Source: UBA4744 sp035282865
GTDB lineage: Bacteria; Actinomycetota; Acidimicrobiia; Spongiisociales; UBA4744
Direction of reading: 5' to 3'
NCBI GenBank assembly: GCA_035282865.1
Contig: DATEVB010000058.1
Coordinates: 1 to 38,264, forward strand
DNA: 38,264 nt
The number at the start of each line of letters is the position of its first letter. The stretch's first letter is position 1. The position numbers and the translations under genes are program-made. Shown here one piece after another: positions 1-9,263 of this stretch. The notes beneath the pieces were generated by a model, which made no database searches, was not told the DNA's origin, and worked only from the letters and a program-made list of their open reading frames with translations.

Positions 1-105
1 TATCTGGCCCTTCTCGACCGCACTGCCCGTGCCAACACCTGGGACAAACGAGTGGGGACCATCATCGACGCGGTGGAAATGACCAGGATCCGGCGCCGCC
101 GGTGA
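1..105 (+). CDS. C-terminal end of a probable glycosyltransferase (partial)
   Basis: An open frame runs from the first base to a TGA at 103-105 and gives 34 residues (YLALLDRTARANTWDKRV..., ending in a run of arginines). The helix with NTWDKRV followed by IIDAVE resembles the last helix of GT4-type glycosyltransferases, where a W-x-x-R segment precedes the C-terminus. The call also rests on the neighbour: the convergent gene three bases downstream is a glycosyltransferase. The upstream part is outside the window, so the family is inferred only from this short tail. Confidence 0.4.
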   Translation, partial: YLALLDRTARANTWDKRVGTIIDAVEMTRIRRRR

Positions 106-108
106 CCA

Positions 109-1317
109 TCAAGGGACCCGTTCGAGGCCCAATGCTCTCAAACGCTCGAGCGCCGGTTCCAGCCTGGCTTGCCATGAATGAGCCTCGGCGGCTTTCCGCC
201 GCTCAACCATCGACTCGAGATCACCCGAGGCTGCCAGCGCCTCTCGCAGTCTGGCTACAAAGGTATCCGGGTCTGCGGCGGTTGCCACGGCCGGTTCCTC
301 GACGCAGGCCGGCAACGGGGTCGAAACGCACGGCACACCGGCGGCCAGGTATTCGTACATTTTCAGGGGCGTGACTCCTTGGGTCATTTCGGTGATCTGG
401 AACCAGATTGCTCCTACGTCGAATCCTTGCACATACCCCGGCATGGCATCGCTGGGTCGCTCTCCCATTAGTTCAACGTTGGGCAATGCGGCCAGCAGAT
501 CTGCCTCCCGGCGCACTCGCTCGTCGACCGGACCGACCAGAACGAAGCGCCAGTCGGGTGCACGACGGGCGACCGCCGTGATGAGATCGAAATCGAACCA
601 GTAGGCGACCGCCCCGTGGTAACCGATGGTCGGCCGGGCCGGATCCGGGTCGGGAAGGTCGGCCGGACGCGCCACCCCGGTGCCGAAGATGGCCGGATCC
701 ACGCCGTTCTGGACGAGCAGAAGATCCGCCCGCTCAGCGCGGTGGCGCTCCGCCAGCAGCGGGTTCGACACGATGACCACGTCGGCCGCGGCCATGACGT
801 GGGGATGATGGGCGCGCACTCGCCGCTCCTCCGGATAGCCGATCTCATCGGCGTCGTAGATCGAGAGATCGTCGAGTAGGTCGTACACGATGGCCGGACG
901 GTCGAACCGATCGAACAGGGCGCGGATCGGGGCGAAGTGAACATAGAGAATCGCACCGCTGGTCGGAACGTGCTCCAGTCCCGGGACGATCTGCACACCC
1001 GCGGCCCGACGGGGGGCTGGTTCGCGGGTGTCGACGAAGTACACCGGATGCCCGGCGGCCGCAAAAGCGGCCAGGAGATACTGGGGCCGCTGCCGCATCG
1101 TGTCCCACTGCAACCAGGTCGGCAGGTAGACAACGGCCCGTTTCTCTCCGGAAACCGGGCCGGCGTTGGCGGGGCGTCCGGCCAGCAGGCCGCGCAGGCG
1201 CCCGACTATCGGCATCACCCGGAGACGGGCCCGCCAGCTTTCCGGCAGCCGCCAGATGAGAGAGCGGAGGCGGCGCTTCGCCCTCGTCGCGATCCTTCGC
1301 CCGAGGGGCACCGTCAC
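109..1317 (-). CDS. Glycosyltransferase, GT4-like (group 1)
   Basis: A 402-residue protein, probably adding a sugar to a lipid-linked oligosaccharide on the cytoplasmic face of the membrane. After a basic N-terminus, YLPTWLQWDTMRQRPQYLL and a following VYFVDTRE segment form the first Rossmann-like half. The second half has the nucleotide-sugar-binding stretch with KMYEYLAAGVPCVSTPLP, which is the E-x7-E-like signature of GT4 enzymes. It starts with GTG, whose bases overlap the stop of the upstream sugar transferase by four (GTGA), so the two are translationally coupled. The initiating transferase upstream suggests exopolysaccharide or cell-surface glycan synthesis. The exact sugar and acceptor cannot be told. 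Confidence 0.8.
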   Translation of the reverse strand: MTVPLGRRIATRAKRRLRSLIWRLPESWRARLRVMPIVGRLRGLLAGRPANAGPVSGEKRAVVYLPTWLQWDTMRQRPQYLLAAFAAAGHPVYFVDTREPAPRRAAGVQIVPGLEHVPTSGAILYVHFAPIRALFDRFDRPAIVYDLLDDLSIYDADEIGYPEERRVRAHHPHVMAAADVVIVSNPLLAERHRAERADLLLVQNGVDPAIFGTGVARPADLPDPDPARPTIGYHGAVAYWFDFDLITAVARRAPDWRFVLVGPVDERVRREADLLAALPNVELMGERPSDAMPGYVQGFDVGAIWFQITEMTQGVTPLKMYEYLAAGVPCVSTPLPACVEEPAVATAADPDTFVARLREALAASGDLESMVERRKAAEAHSWQARLEPALERLRALGLERVP

Positions 1318-2588
1318 TGTGCCCCGAATCCGGACAGCACCGTCCAGATGCTCTTACCGAACACCTGCAGGTCCAACCACAGTGACATGTGCTTGAGGTA
1401 GTAGAGGTCGTAGGTGAGTTTCTCAACAGTGTCCGCTTCGTCGTCGGCGTAGCCGTAATTGACCTGCGCCCAGCCGGTCACTCCCGGTCGGATCAGGTGG
1501 CGGTAGGCGTAGAAAGGGATCGACTCGGTAAACGCTTCCACGAACTCCGGTTGCTCGGGTCGAGGTCCGACCAGACTCAGATCGCCGATCAGCACATTCC
1601 ACAACTGGGGTAGCTCGTCGGCGCGGAAGCGTCGCAGGAACCGTCCCACTCTGGTCAACCGTTCGTCATCGGCCCGTGCAAAGCGAGCCCCGTCGCGGTC
1701 GGCCCCGTCGACCATGGTGCGGAACTTGCGCAACGTGAACAACTCGCCGTTGCGGCCCACTCGTCGCTGATTGAAGAACGCCGCTCCCGGAGAGTCGAGA
1801 CGAACCGCTATCCATATCAGTCCGATCAACAGTAGCGCCAGCGGGGCGGTCAATACGACCAGGAACACGTCGAGGCTCCGCTTCAACGGCGCGTAGGTGG
1901 CGGCACGCTGCACCGGCGTTTGCAGCTCCCAACCTTCGGCGAGGTGCACCAAGGCCAACCGGCCGGTGTGCTCCTCGTAGACGTTGGCGAGGGAACGAAC
2001 CGTATAGCCGGCCAGGTTGGTGGAGGCCACCAACTGCGCCATCTGCTCGGAGAGGATCGCCCGCAGGTCGACCGCCACGGTTACTCCCTCGATCGGTCGC
2101 TCCACCCGGTCCTCGGCCCGCGGATCGAGCACATCGGCTACCAGCGCATGCGGGGCGAGACGCAGATGATCAATGAACTGCTTCTCGCCGGTTATGAGAA
2201 CCATCGGTTCGGTCCAGGGGCGCGATCGGCTGACCGCCCGATGCCCGAGCGCCATCAACAGCCAGATCCCGGCTGCCGTAGCGACGAAGGCGCGCGAGAA
2301 ATAGGCGCGGGTCACCACCAGGCCGAGGGCGGTGACGGCCACCGAGGTGATCGCGATGTAGAGGGCCCGACCATAAGACGGGCGAGGTACCCCGGTCCCC
2401 CAAATCCGGGCGCTCACGTAAGACCCGGCGACGAGTCCGAGCAGCAGAAAGCCGAGCAGGGGCCAGATGCCGGGACGAGCCCGCCACGGCAACAAGTGCT
2501 CGAACACCAGCAGGGAAGCCACCAGACTACTGACGGCCAATGCTGCAATATCGAGCGCCGCACTCCTGATAACGAAACGTCTGCGCAT
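1314..2588 (-). CDS. Polyprenyl-phosphate sugar-1-phosphate transferase (WcaJ/bacterial sugar transferase family)
   Basis: A 424-residue membrane enzyme that would start glycan assembly by transferring a sugar phosphate to undecaprenyl phosphate. The N-terminal half has several hydrophobic segments (ALDIAALAVSSLVASLLVF and following), then a soluble stretch. The C-terminal 200 residues are a full Bac_transf domain: KRSLDVFLVVLTAPLALLL as the membrane re-entrant helix, FNQRRVGRNGELFTLRKFRTM, then DELPQLWNVLIGDLSLVGPRP and RPGVTGWAQVNYG. The open frame extends upstream to 2720, but that would overlap the aminopeptidase gene and encode a repeat. ATG at 2588 (MRRRFVIRS) is the natural start. It is the fifth gene of the minus-strand run from tkt. 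The sugar specificity is unknown. Confidence 0.9.
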   Translation of the reverse strand: MRRRFVIRSAALDIAALAVSSLVASLLVFEHLLPWRARPGIWPLLGFLLLGLVAGSYVSARIWGTGVPRPSYGRALYIAITSVAVTALGLVVTRAYFSRAFVATAAGIWLLMALGHRAVSRSRPWTEPMVLITGEKQFIDHLRLAPHALVADVLDPRAEDRVERPIEGVTVAVDLRAILSEQMAQLVASTNLAGYTVRSLANVYEEHTGRLALVHLAEGWELQTPVQRAATYAPLKRSLDVFLVVLTAPLALLLIGLIWIAVRLDSPGAAFFNQRRVGRNGELFTLRKFRTMVDGADRDGARFARADDERLTRVGRFLRRFRADELPQLWNVLIGDLSLVGPRPEQPEFVEAFTESIPFYAYRHLIRPGVTGWAQVNYGYADDEADTVEKLTYDLYYLKHMSLWLDLQVFGKSIWTVLSGFGAQ

Positions 2589-2604
2589 GGAAGGACCAGG
2601 GTAA

Positions 2605-4095
2605 TCAGGAAGTTGGAAGTTGGAGATTGGAAGTCGGCAGGCCGTCTGCCAGATCCTCTGCCAGGGCGACCAGGGTCCGCACCCCGAATCCGGACCCGCC
2701 CTTGGTCTGGTAGTGCTCATCCTCGGGCCAGCGAGCCGGCCCGGCGATGTCGAGATGAACCCATGGGATCTCTCCCACGAACTCTCTCAGCAACAGCGCC
2801 GCGTTGATCGCTCCCCCGTACCGTGGTCCGGTGTTCTTCATGTCCGCCACGTCCGAGTCAATGTTCTTGCGGTAGTCGTCCGGGAGGGGCATCGGCCACA
2901 CTCGCTCGCCGGCCCGGGCCGCGGCGGCCAGCACTTGGTCGAGGGTGTCCTGGTGGTTGGACCATGCCCCGGCGATCTTGTCGCCGAGCGCAATGTGGCA
3001 TGCTCCGGTCAGAGTGGCAAGATCGACGATCAGGTCCGGTTCCGCCTCTGCCGCCAGGGACAGACCGTCGGCCAGCACCAATCGCCCCTCGGCGTCGGTA
3101 TTGAGTACCTCGATGGTCTTGCCGTTGCGGGCCCGCAGCACGTCGCCGGGCCGGGTGGCCCCTCCGCCGGGCATGTTCTCGGTGAGCGGAGTAATCCCAA
3201 GGACTCGAACCGGGATGCCGAGCGAGGCAATCGCCTTCACTGCGCCGAATACGGCGGCGGCTCCCGACATGTCGGTCTTCATGGTCTCCATGGCCTCGGC
3301 CTGCTTCAGGGACAAGCCCCCGGAATCGAACACGATGCCCTTGCCGACGATCGCCAGAAAGGTGGTGGCCCCGTCCGGTGTGTAATCGAACCGAACCAGC
3401 CGCGGCGGACGATGGGCGCCGGCCGACACAGCAAGCAGGCCACCCAGCTCTTCGGCGATGATCTGCTCCTCGTCGAGAATGGTCACCGCTATCCCGGCCT
3501 GACGGCCAATCTCGGAGGCCAGGCCGGCCATGGTTTCGGGCGACTTGCCGGCGGCCGGCTCGTTCACCAGATCGCGCACCAGCATCACCGCATCGGCGAC
3601 GATCCGGGCGCCGGCCGATGCTTCGCCCGCCGCCGCCGCCCCCTCACCGACGTAGCGCAGCCGCTCGGTCTTGGCCGGCTTCGGTTCCGACCGGTATTTG
3701 TCGAATCGGTACTGGGCGAGGAGAAAGCCTTCGGTCACTGCCGCCGCCGCCCCATCCAGGTCAACCTGATGGAGGGTGGTCGCTACGTCAATGGTTCGGG
3801 AGGCGCGGCGGCCCAACGTACCGGCCGCCTGACGTAGCCGTTCCATATCGAGGTCCCCGCCCAGCCCGACCAGAAAGAGGGTTTGAAACGGCAGCCGCCC
3901 CCCGGTGGGTACGGCCACCAGCTCCCCGAGCTTCCCGTGGAAATCCTCCTCGTCAAGGTAGCCGTCGAGCCATTCCCCCAGCTCGGCGGCTATCCAATCA
4001 GCCCCCGGGCCCCACACCAGATCTTCGAAGACGGGAACGGCGAGTGCCTCACCCGACTCATCAGCCAGCCCTCTCCCTGCCAATATCTCGATCAT
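2605..4095 (-). CDS. pepA: Leucyl aminopeptidase, M17 family
   Basis: A 496-residue cytosolic di-zinc aminopeptidase that removes N-terminal residues from peptides. The catalytic domain shows the M17 metal and active-site residues: K252 and D257 in VGKGIVFDSGGLSLK with K264, D275 in TDMSGAA, and D334, E336 and R338 in the signature NTDAEGRL (332-339). Length fits the family. ATG at 4095 overlaps the stop of the adenosyltransferase gene by four bases (ATGA). The longer open frame to 4359 is antisense-like read-through and is rejected. The last residues, LPTSNLQLPTS, are encoded entirely by a 7-bp tandem repeat and look like an acquired tail with no role in catalysis. Confidence 0.95.
   Translation of the reverse strand: MIEILAGRGLADESGEALAVPVFEDLVWGPGADWIAAELGEWLDGYLDEEDFHGKLGELVAVPTGGRLPFQTLFLVGLGGDLDMERLRQAAGTLGRRASRTIDVATTLHQVDLDGAAAAVTEGFLLAQYRFDKYRSEPKPAKTERLRYVGEGAAAAGEASAGARIVADAVMLVRDLVNEPAAGKSPETMAGLASEIGRQAGIAVTILDEEQIIAEELGGLLAVSAGAHRPPRLVRFDYTPDGATTFLAIVGKGIVFDSGGLSLKQAEAMETMKTDMSGAAAVFGAVKAIASLGIPVRVLGITPLTENMPGGGATRPGDVLRARNGKTIEVLNTDAEGRLVLADGLSLAAEAEPDLIVDLATLTGACHIALGDKIAGAWSNHQDTLDQVLAAAARAGERVWPMPLPDDYRKNIDSDVADMKNTGPRYGGAINAALLLREFVGEIPWVHLDIAGPARWPEDEHYQTKGGSGFGVRTLVALAEDLADGLPTSNLQLPTS
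2608..2635. repeat. 7-bp tandem repeat at the end of pepA
   Basis: Four head-to-tail heptamers read on the plus strand: GGAAGTT, GGAAGTT, GGAGATT, GGAAGTC, followed by GGCAG. On the coding strand of pepA this gives the residues LPTSNLQLPTS just before the TGA. Related heptamers recur near 19.2 kb. Similar short-period repeats are familiar from intergenic regions of several bacterial phyla; that comparison is from memory. Confidence 0.8.
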
Positions 4096-4649
4096 TGCTC
4101 TCCCATCGAATCGATCCGGGACGGCAGCCATTCGGTTTCCGACGCTCGGACGAGCATGTACACGTAGTCGGCCAGCCGGTTCAGGTAGCGAATCACTTCG
4201 CTGTCCTGCAGACCTCCCCGGCGGGCATAGGCGACGCACCGCCGCTCGGCGCGACGGATCACGGTCCGGGCATGGTCGAGGGCAGCACTGAAGTCGGTCT
4301 GGCCGGGAACGACGAATTCGGAAGGCAATCCGACTTCTTCGACCGCTTCGTCGATCCATTGCTCGAGTCGTTGCACCATGTCGGAGGTCGTCAAACTGAC
4401 CCCGGGTACGAGTTTGGCCCGGTTGTCGGGCAGGGTGGCCAGCTCCGCGGCCACCACGAACAAATCCCGCTGCACGGCAAGCACCCTCTCTGCAATGGCG
4501 GCAGGCGCCCTGGCCCGGGCCGTTCCGAGCACGGCCACCGCCTCATCGACGGTGCCGTAGGCCTCGGTGGCTTGGTCGTCCTTGGACACGCGCCCTCCGT
4601 ACAAGAGGCCGGTCGTACCGTCGTCGCCCTTCTTCGTGTAGATCTTCAC
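4092..4649 (-). CDS. pduO: Cob(I)yrinic acid a,c-diamide/cobalamin adenosyltransferase, PduO type
   Basis: A 185-residue enzyme that transfers the adenosyl group of ATP to cob(I)alamin to make coenzyme B12. The N-terminal ATP-binding motif TKKGDDGTTGLLYGGRV occupies about residues 5-21. The C-terminal part holds RRAERRC and LNRLADYVYMLVR, both typical of the PduO helical bundle. GTG at 4649 is the best start: it places KIYTKKGD at the N-terminus, as in the family, and overlaps the upstream stop by four bases. Its product would serve B12-dependent enzymes such as the acyl-CoA mutase encoded at 20.1-21.7 kb, though the two genes are not in one operon. Confidence 0.93.
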   Translation of the reverse strand: MKIYTKKGDDGTTGLLYGGRVSKDDQATEAYGTVDEAVAVLGTARARAPAAIAERVLAVQRDLFVVAAELATLPDNRAKLVPGVSLTTSDMVQRLEQWIDEAVEEVGLPSEFVVPGQTDFSAALDHARTVIRRAERRCVAYARRGGLQDSEVIRYLNRLADYVYMLVRASETEWLPSRIDSMGEQ

Positions 4650-5332
4650 AGCCAGGTGAGTGTACCGACCGCCAACAGGCCTAAACCCTCGGCCACCAGA
4701 GAACGGCCGGCGACGCCGGCTCCGATCACGGTCAGCACCGCCAGATAGGACAGACCTGTGGCTGCCATTACCGCCGAGTACGCAGGCTCCTTCAGCGCCA
4801 ACCACACCGCCAGCACCAATAGCACGCTCACTACGCTCAACCCCACGTAAGCCCAGCCGACGCCGGCCTCTGCCGGCGACCAGGACAGACCACCATGCAC
4901 GGCCAGGATCACCGTATCGAGAACGATGCCGGTCAGCGCGGCCAGCGCCAGACGCCTGAGCGGCCGGCGGGAAAGCCGCGGGTCGACCAGGTACCAGTGC
5001 CCGAGCAACATCTCGTCGGTCACTCCACCCAGGGCAACGGCTCCGGCCACCGCCGCCGGCCACGTGCCGAGCGAGGCCGAGACGATCAAGAACCCCAGCG
5101 CCGCGGTCCCGAAGCCGACGGCTGCTGCGGCCGGGTGGCTCGCCGCGGCCGCAGCAGCCAGCAAGGCGATGGTGGCGATCCCGGCCGGCACCCCGCCGCC
5201 GGCCGCCCAGGCTGCCCCGCCCAACAGCAACCCGACCCCGGCCGCCAACCATAGAAAACCCGGGCCGACCACCCGCCAGGCGGCGATCACAGCCGCCCCG
5301 GCGGCGACGCCCGCCGACCAGGTGGCGAGCAC
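4646..5332 (-). CDS. Multi-pass membrane protein of unknown function
   Basis: A 228-residue, very Ala/Gly/Leu/Val-rich protein with about seven predicted membrane segments. The only polar landmark is the middle region GGVTDEMLLGHWYLVDPRL followed by a basic SRRPLRRL loop; the H-W-Y-L-V-D-P pattern looks like the part most likely to be conserved. GTG at 5332 lies 17 bases after the transketolase stop, and the stop overlaps the adenosyltransferase GTG by four bases, so it sits inside the tkt operon. I recognise no family. The tight packing says it is expressed with transketolase and the adenosyltransferase, but this does not define its role. Confidence 0.75.
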   Translation of the reverse strand: MLATWSAGVAAGAAVIAAWRVVGPGFLWLAAGVGLLLGGAAWAAGGGVPAGIATIALLAAAAAASHPAAAAVGFGTAALGFLIVSASLGTWPAAVAGAVALGGVTDEMLLGHWYLVDPRLSRRPLRRLALAALTGIVLDTVILAVHGGLSWSPAEAGVGWAYVGLSVVSVLLVLAVWLALKEPAYSAVMAATGLSYLAVLTVIGAGVAGRSLVAEGLGLLAVGTLTWL

Positions 5333-5349
5333 CAGCGTTGGGTTGAGGG

Positions 5350-7386
5350 TTATGAGCGGTCCTTACCTTCGAGGGCGGGCGAGCCTATCGAGCGACCTTC
5401 CCGAACGCCACCTTGGCTCTGGGTCTCCAGCGCCTTCAACCAGTCTGAAATCCGCTCGGCAACCAACCCGGGAGTGAAGCTCAACTCCTGAGCGATCACC
5501 CCGGCCGGCGCTGATGCACCGAACCGGTCGATCCCGATATTGAGGCCGGTCGACCCGGTGATCCTCTCCCACCCGAAGGTGGCGGCGGCTTCGAGCGAGA
5601 CAACGGGGAGTCCATCGCCGAGCACCGAAGTCCGGTAGTCGACGTCCTGGGCGAAGAAGGCTTCCCAGCAGGGAAGGCTGACCACCCGCGCCGAAGTCCC
5701 GCCCCGGCCCAGTTCTTCTGCGGCACCGAGGGCAACGGATACCTCCGAGCCGGTGGCCACCAGAACCACGTCGGTTCCTTCGCGCAGGACGTACCCGCCC
5801 CGCTCGACGAGACCCTCCCGCCCGGTCCGCTCGAGCACCGGGAGATTCTGCCTGCTCAAAACCAGCACAGTGGGGCCGGCCGTCCGGTTGAGGGCAAGCT
5901 CCCAGGCTTCGATCGTCTCCCCGGCATCGGCCGGCCGTACCACCCACAGGTTGGGCATCGCTCGCAACGACGCCAGCTGTTCGATCGGTTGGTGGGTCGG
6001 GCCGTCCTCCCCCAGAAACACGGAGTCATGGGTGTAGACCCAGATGCTCGGGGCATCCATCAGCGCCGACAAGCGGACCGCCGGGCGCATGTAGTCGTTG
6101 AAAACGAAGAAGGTGGCGCCGTAGGGCCGCAGTCCACCGTGTACTGCCAGGCCATTGACGATGGCGCCCATGGCGTGCTCGCGGATCCCGAAATGGATGT
6201 TGCGCCCCGCTCGGTTGTCCACCGAGAACCCGCTACTGAAGCTGATGGTGGTCTTGGTCGATTCGACCAGATCGGCCGCACCGCCCAGGAATCCGGGCAT
6301 CTCCGTCGCGATCTGATCGAAGAGCTTCCCCCCGGCGGCCCGGGTTGCGAGGCTGCTACCCGGCTCGAACCCGGGGTTTCGTAGCCTGATTTCTCCCGGG
6401 TGGAAGTAGGCGTCCCAAAGAGCTGCGACCTCCCGGTTGGCGGAGAACAACTCATCTCTGCGGCCGAGCCACTGCTGTCGCGCCTCACGCCCCCGCTGCA
6501 TACTCTGGACGAAATAGGCACGCACTTCATCCGGCACATAGAACGGCTCGTCCGGCCAGCCCATCAGTTCCTTCGTGCGCCGGACTTCTTCCTCTCCAAG
6601 CGGAGCCCCGTGCGCGCCGGCCGTGTCCTGCTTGTTGGGCGAACCGTGCCCGATATGGGTATGGCTGATGATCAACGAAGGACGGTCCTCAGCTGCCAGG
6701 GCCTCCAGGGTGGCCGACTCGATCGCGTCTCGATCGTGCCCGTCGATCTCGAGCGTGTGCCAGCCCACCGCCCGGAACCGGCCGGCAACGTCTTCGGTGA
6801 AGGTGATCGAAGTCGGACCGTCGATGGAAATGCCGTTGCTGTCGTAGTAGTAGAGCAAACGGCCCAGTCCGAGATGCCCGGCCAGCGAGGAGGCCTCGGC
6901 CGAGATACCTTCCATCAGGTCGCCGTCGGAGACGAATCCGAAGGTCCGGTGGTCGACCAGCTCCGGGCCGAACACCGCCCGCAAGTGCTCCTCCGCCATG
7001 GCCAGACCGACTCCCATCCCAAAGCCCTGCCCGAGCGGCCCGGTGGTCACCTCGATCCCGTAGTCGGGGTGACGTTCCGGGTGGCCGGCCGTCACCGAAC
7101 CCCACTGACGGAACTGCCGCAGGTCCTGCGTCGTCACGGGAAACCCGGACAAATGGAGCAGCGAATACAGCAACATGGAACCGTGGCCGTTGGAGAGAAC
7201 GAATCGGTCACGATCGGCCCATGTCGGTTTGGACGGATCCGTCTTCAGGAATTTGGTCCACACGACCACCGCCAGGTCCGCCATCCCCATCGGCATCCCC
7301 GGATGGCCCGAATTGGCTCGTTGAACGCCGTCGATGGCCAGGCCCTTGAGAGTGTTGACGGCGAGCTGTGCGAAGTCCTTGCTCAT
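5350..7386 (-). CDS. tkt: Transketolase
   Basis: A 678-residue thiamine diphosphate enzyme of the pentose phosphate pathway that moves two-carbon units between sugar phosphates. The N-terminal domain has NSGHPGMPMG, the TPP-binding segment SDGDLMEGISAEASSLAGHL and DSNGISIDG. The middle pyrimidine-binding domain has FGIREHAMG and HDSVFLGEDGPTHQP, the transketolase signature. The C-terminal domain is also complete, so length and order are normal. ATG at 7386 is preceded by GAGGAGGACAA, a strong ribosome-binding site. A TACGCT box at 7411-7406 would give a leader of about 12 bases. It is first in a six-gene minus-strand run and divergent from the sulfate activation operon. Confidence 0.97.
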   Translation of the reverse strand: MSKDFAQLAVNTLKGLAIDGVQRANSGHPGMPMGMADLAVVVWTKFLKTDPSKPTWADRDRFVLSNGHGSMLLYSLLHLSGFPVTTQDLRQFRQWGSVTAGHPERHPDYGIEVTTGPLGQGFGMGVGLAMAEEHLRAVFGPELVDHRTFGFVSDGDLMEGISAEASSLAGHLGLGRLLYYYDSNGISIDGPTSITFTEDVAGRFRAVGWHTLEIDGHDRDAIESATLEALAAEDRPSLIISHTHIGHGSPNKQDTAGAHGAPLGEEEVRRTKELMGWPDEPFYVPDEVRAYFVQSMQRGREARQQWLGRRDELFSANREVAALWDAYFHPGEIRLRNPGFEPGSSLATRAAGGKLFDQIATEMPGFLGGAADLVESTKTTISFSSGFSVDNRAGRNIHFGIREHAMGAIVNGLAVHGGLRPYGATFFVFNDYMRPAVRLSALMDAPSIWVYTHDSVFLGEDGPTHQPIEQLASLRAMPNLWVVRPADAGETIEAWELALNRTAGPTVLVLSRQNLPVLERTGREGLVERGGYVLREGTDVVLVATGSEVSVALGAAEELGRGGTSARVVSLPCWEAFFAQDVDYRTSVLGDGLPVVSLEAAATFGWERITGSTGLNIGIDRFGASAPAGVIAQELSFTPGLVAERISDWLKALETQSQGGVREGRSIGSPALEGKDRS

Positions 7387-7405
7387 TTGTCCTCCTCAGG
7401 CGGTC

Positions 7406-7411
7406 AGCGTA
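7406..7411 (-). promoter_or_regulatory. Candidate -10 element of tkt (TACGCT)
   Basis: TACGCT on the minus strand ends 19 bases before the tkt ATG. With a 6-7 base discriminator the RNA would begin near 7399, just ahead of the GAGGAGG ribosome-binding site. No good -35 is seen. The same hexamer precedes four other genes in the window. Confidence 0.4.
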
Positions 7412-7520
7412 GCGTTGCCCCCCATTCATCCAGCTTTCGTACGGCCTTCCATCGAGTACACTAGGCAGCTATCACTACTCTCCGTGGCAGTCGCTGCTGT
7501 CCGATACAAGGAGCAAATCC

Positions 7521-9254
7521 GTGACCCACAACCTCATCGCCCCGCACGGTGGTGCCCTGGTCGACCTCATGGTCGAGGCAGGCAACGCACAAGAGCTCAG
7601 GGACGCATCCCGCGATTGGCCGTCGCTCGATCTCGGGGACCGTCAGATTTGCGACCTCGAGCTGTTACTCAACGGAGGCTTCTCGCCGCTGACCGGTTTC
7701 ATGACCCGGGCCGAATATGAGGGCGTATGCAAGGATATGCGGCTTCCCGACGGCACGCTGTGGCCCATCCCGATCGTGCTGGACGTATCAAAGGAGCTGG
7801 GATCGACCCTCGAGCCGGGATCCAAGCTGGCCCTACGTGATCAGGAAGGCGTCATGCTGGCGGTGCTCAACGTTGAAGACGTATGGACCCCCGATCGGGA
7901 GGCCGAGGCCGAACTCGTGTTCGGAACGACGAACAGAGAGCACCCGGGGGTCAATGAGCTTCTCAACGGCTCCGGCCCGGTCTACGTGGGCGGCCGTTTG
8001 CAGGGCGTCCAACTGCCGGTGCATTACGACTTCCGCCTTCTGCGGCTCAGCCCTCGTGAGGTACGTGATGAGTTCGCCCGCCTCGGTTGGCGCAAAGTCG
8101 TCGCCTTCCAGACCAGGAACCCCATGCACCGGGCCCATGTAGAGCTGACGCGGCGGGCCGCACAAGAGGTCGAGGCCAACCTGCTGATTCATCCGGTGGT
8201 CGGCAAGACCAAGCCGGGCGATGTCGACCACTACACACGCGTGCGCGCCTATCAAAAGGTGCTCGACCGGTACCCCCGCTACACGGCCATGCTCGCCCTG
8301 CTCCCCCTGGCGATGCGCATGGGAGGACCTCGAGAGGCGTTGTGGCACGCCATCATCCGCAAGAACCACGGGGCCACCCACCTGATCGTCGGTCGGGATC
8401 ACGCCGGGCCCGGCAGTGATTCGCAAGGCAAGCCTTTCTACGGCCCCTACGACGCCCAGGAGCTGCTCCGGCAGTACGAAGAGGAGCTGGGAGTCGCCAT
8501 GGTCCCCTTCAAGATGATGGTGTACGTCGAAGACCTCGATGAGTACCAGCCCATCGATGAGGTGGGAGAAGATGTCCGCACCCTGAGCATCAGCGGCACG
8601 GAACTGCGGGATCGGCTCGCCGCCGGGCGGGACATCCCCGAGTGGTTCACTTACCCGGAGGTTGCGCGGGAACTGCGCCGGACCCACCCGCCCCGCTCCA
8701 AGCAGGGGTTCACCGTGTTTTTCACCGGGCTATCCGGTTCCGGCAAGTCGACCATCGCCAATGCGCTGCTGGTGAAGCTCCTCGAGCTGGGCGGTCGCCC
8801 GGTTACGCTGCTCGATGGCGATATCGTCCGTAAGAACCTGTCGTCGGAACTTGGATTCTCCAAGGAGCACCGGGACCTGAACATCCTCCGGATTGGTTTC
8901 GTCGCTTCCGAGATAACCAAGAACGGTGGGATAGCGATCTGCGCACCTATCGCTCCCTACGATCACACCCGCCAGGAAGTCCGCAAGGCCGTTGAGGCTG
9001 TAGGTGGTTTCTCGCTGGTGCACGTCTCCACGCCCGTGGAAGTGTGCGAAACCCGCGACCGCAAAGGCTTATACGCCAAGGCACGAGCGGGGATCATCAA
9101 AGAGTTCACCGGGATCTCCGACCCGTACGAGGAACCGGCCGACGCCGAAGTCGCCATCGATACCACCGACATCAATCCGGAGGAAGCTGCCAATGCCATC
9201 GTCCTGCACCTCGAGAGCCAGGGGTATATCGAGGGCAACGGCAACCGCGACTAG
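7521..9254 (+). CDS. sat/cysC: Bifunctional sulfate adenylyltransferase / adenylylsulfate kinase
   Basis: A 577-residue fusion converting sulfate to APS and then PAPS. Residues 1 to about 380 are ATP sulfurylase, with QTRNPMHRAH (197-206) and GRDHAGPG (291-298) forming the ATP/sulfate site. Residues from about 395 are APS kinase, with the P-loop GLSGSGKST (403-411), LLDGDIVRKNL and DLNILRIGFVA. The order ATPS then APSK is the bacterial one, opposite to animal PAPSS. The kinase loop reads CAPIAPY where monofunctional enzymes have ISP. Start is GTG at 7521 after AAGGAG. It opens a plus-strand operon with a transporter and a CysQ-like phosphatase, at 9-base gaps. A possible -10 (TACACT) lies at 7457-7462. 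Confidence 0.96.
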   Translation: MTHNLIAPHGGALVDLMVEAGNAQELRDASRDWPSLDLGDRQICDLELLLNGGFSPLTGFMTRAEYEGVCKDMRLPDGTLWPIPIVLDVSKELGSTLEPGSKLALRDQEGVMLAVLNVEDVWTPDREAEAELVFGTTNREHPGVNELLNGSGPVYVGGRLQGVQLPVHYDFRLLRLSPREVRDEFARLGWRKVVAFQTRNPMHRAHVELTRRAAQEVEANLLIHPVVGKTKPGDVDHYTRVRAYQKVLDRYPRYTAMLALLPLAMRMGGPREALWHAIIRKNHGATHLIVGRDHAGPGSDSQGKPFYGPYDAQELLRQYEEELGVAMVPFKMMVYVEDLDEYQPIDEVGEDVRTLSISGTELRDRLAAGRDIPEWFTYPEVARELRRTHPPRSKQGFTVFFTGLSGSGKSTIANALLVKLLELGGRPVTLLDGDIVRKNLSSELGFSKEHRDLNILRIGFVASEITKNGGIAICAPIAPYDHTRQEVRKAVEAVGGFSLVHVSTPVEVCETRDRKGLYAKARAGIIKEFTGISDPYEEPADAEVAIDTTDINPEEAANAIVLHLESQGYIEGNGNRD

Positions 9255-9263
9255 AACTACGGC

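Noticed and set aside
2589..2720. Upstream extension of the sugar transferase frame
   Set aside because: It would overlap pepA and translate the 7-bp repeat; ATG at 2588 starts the expected membrane protein.
4096..4359. Upstream extension of the pepA frame
   Set aside because: The extra residues are Arg/Pro-rich antisense-like read-through inside the adenosyltransferase gene; ATG at 4095 gives the family N-terminus and a four-base overlap.
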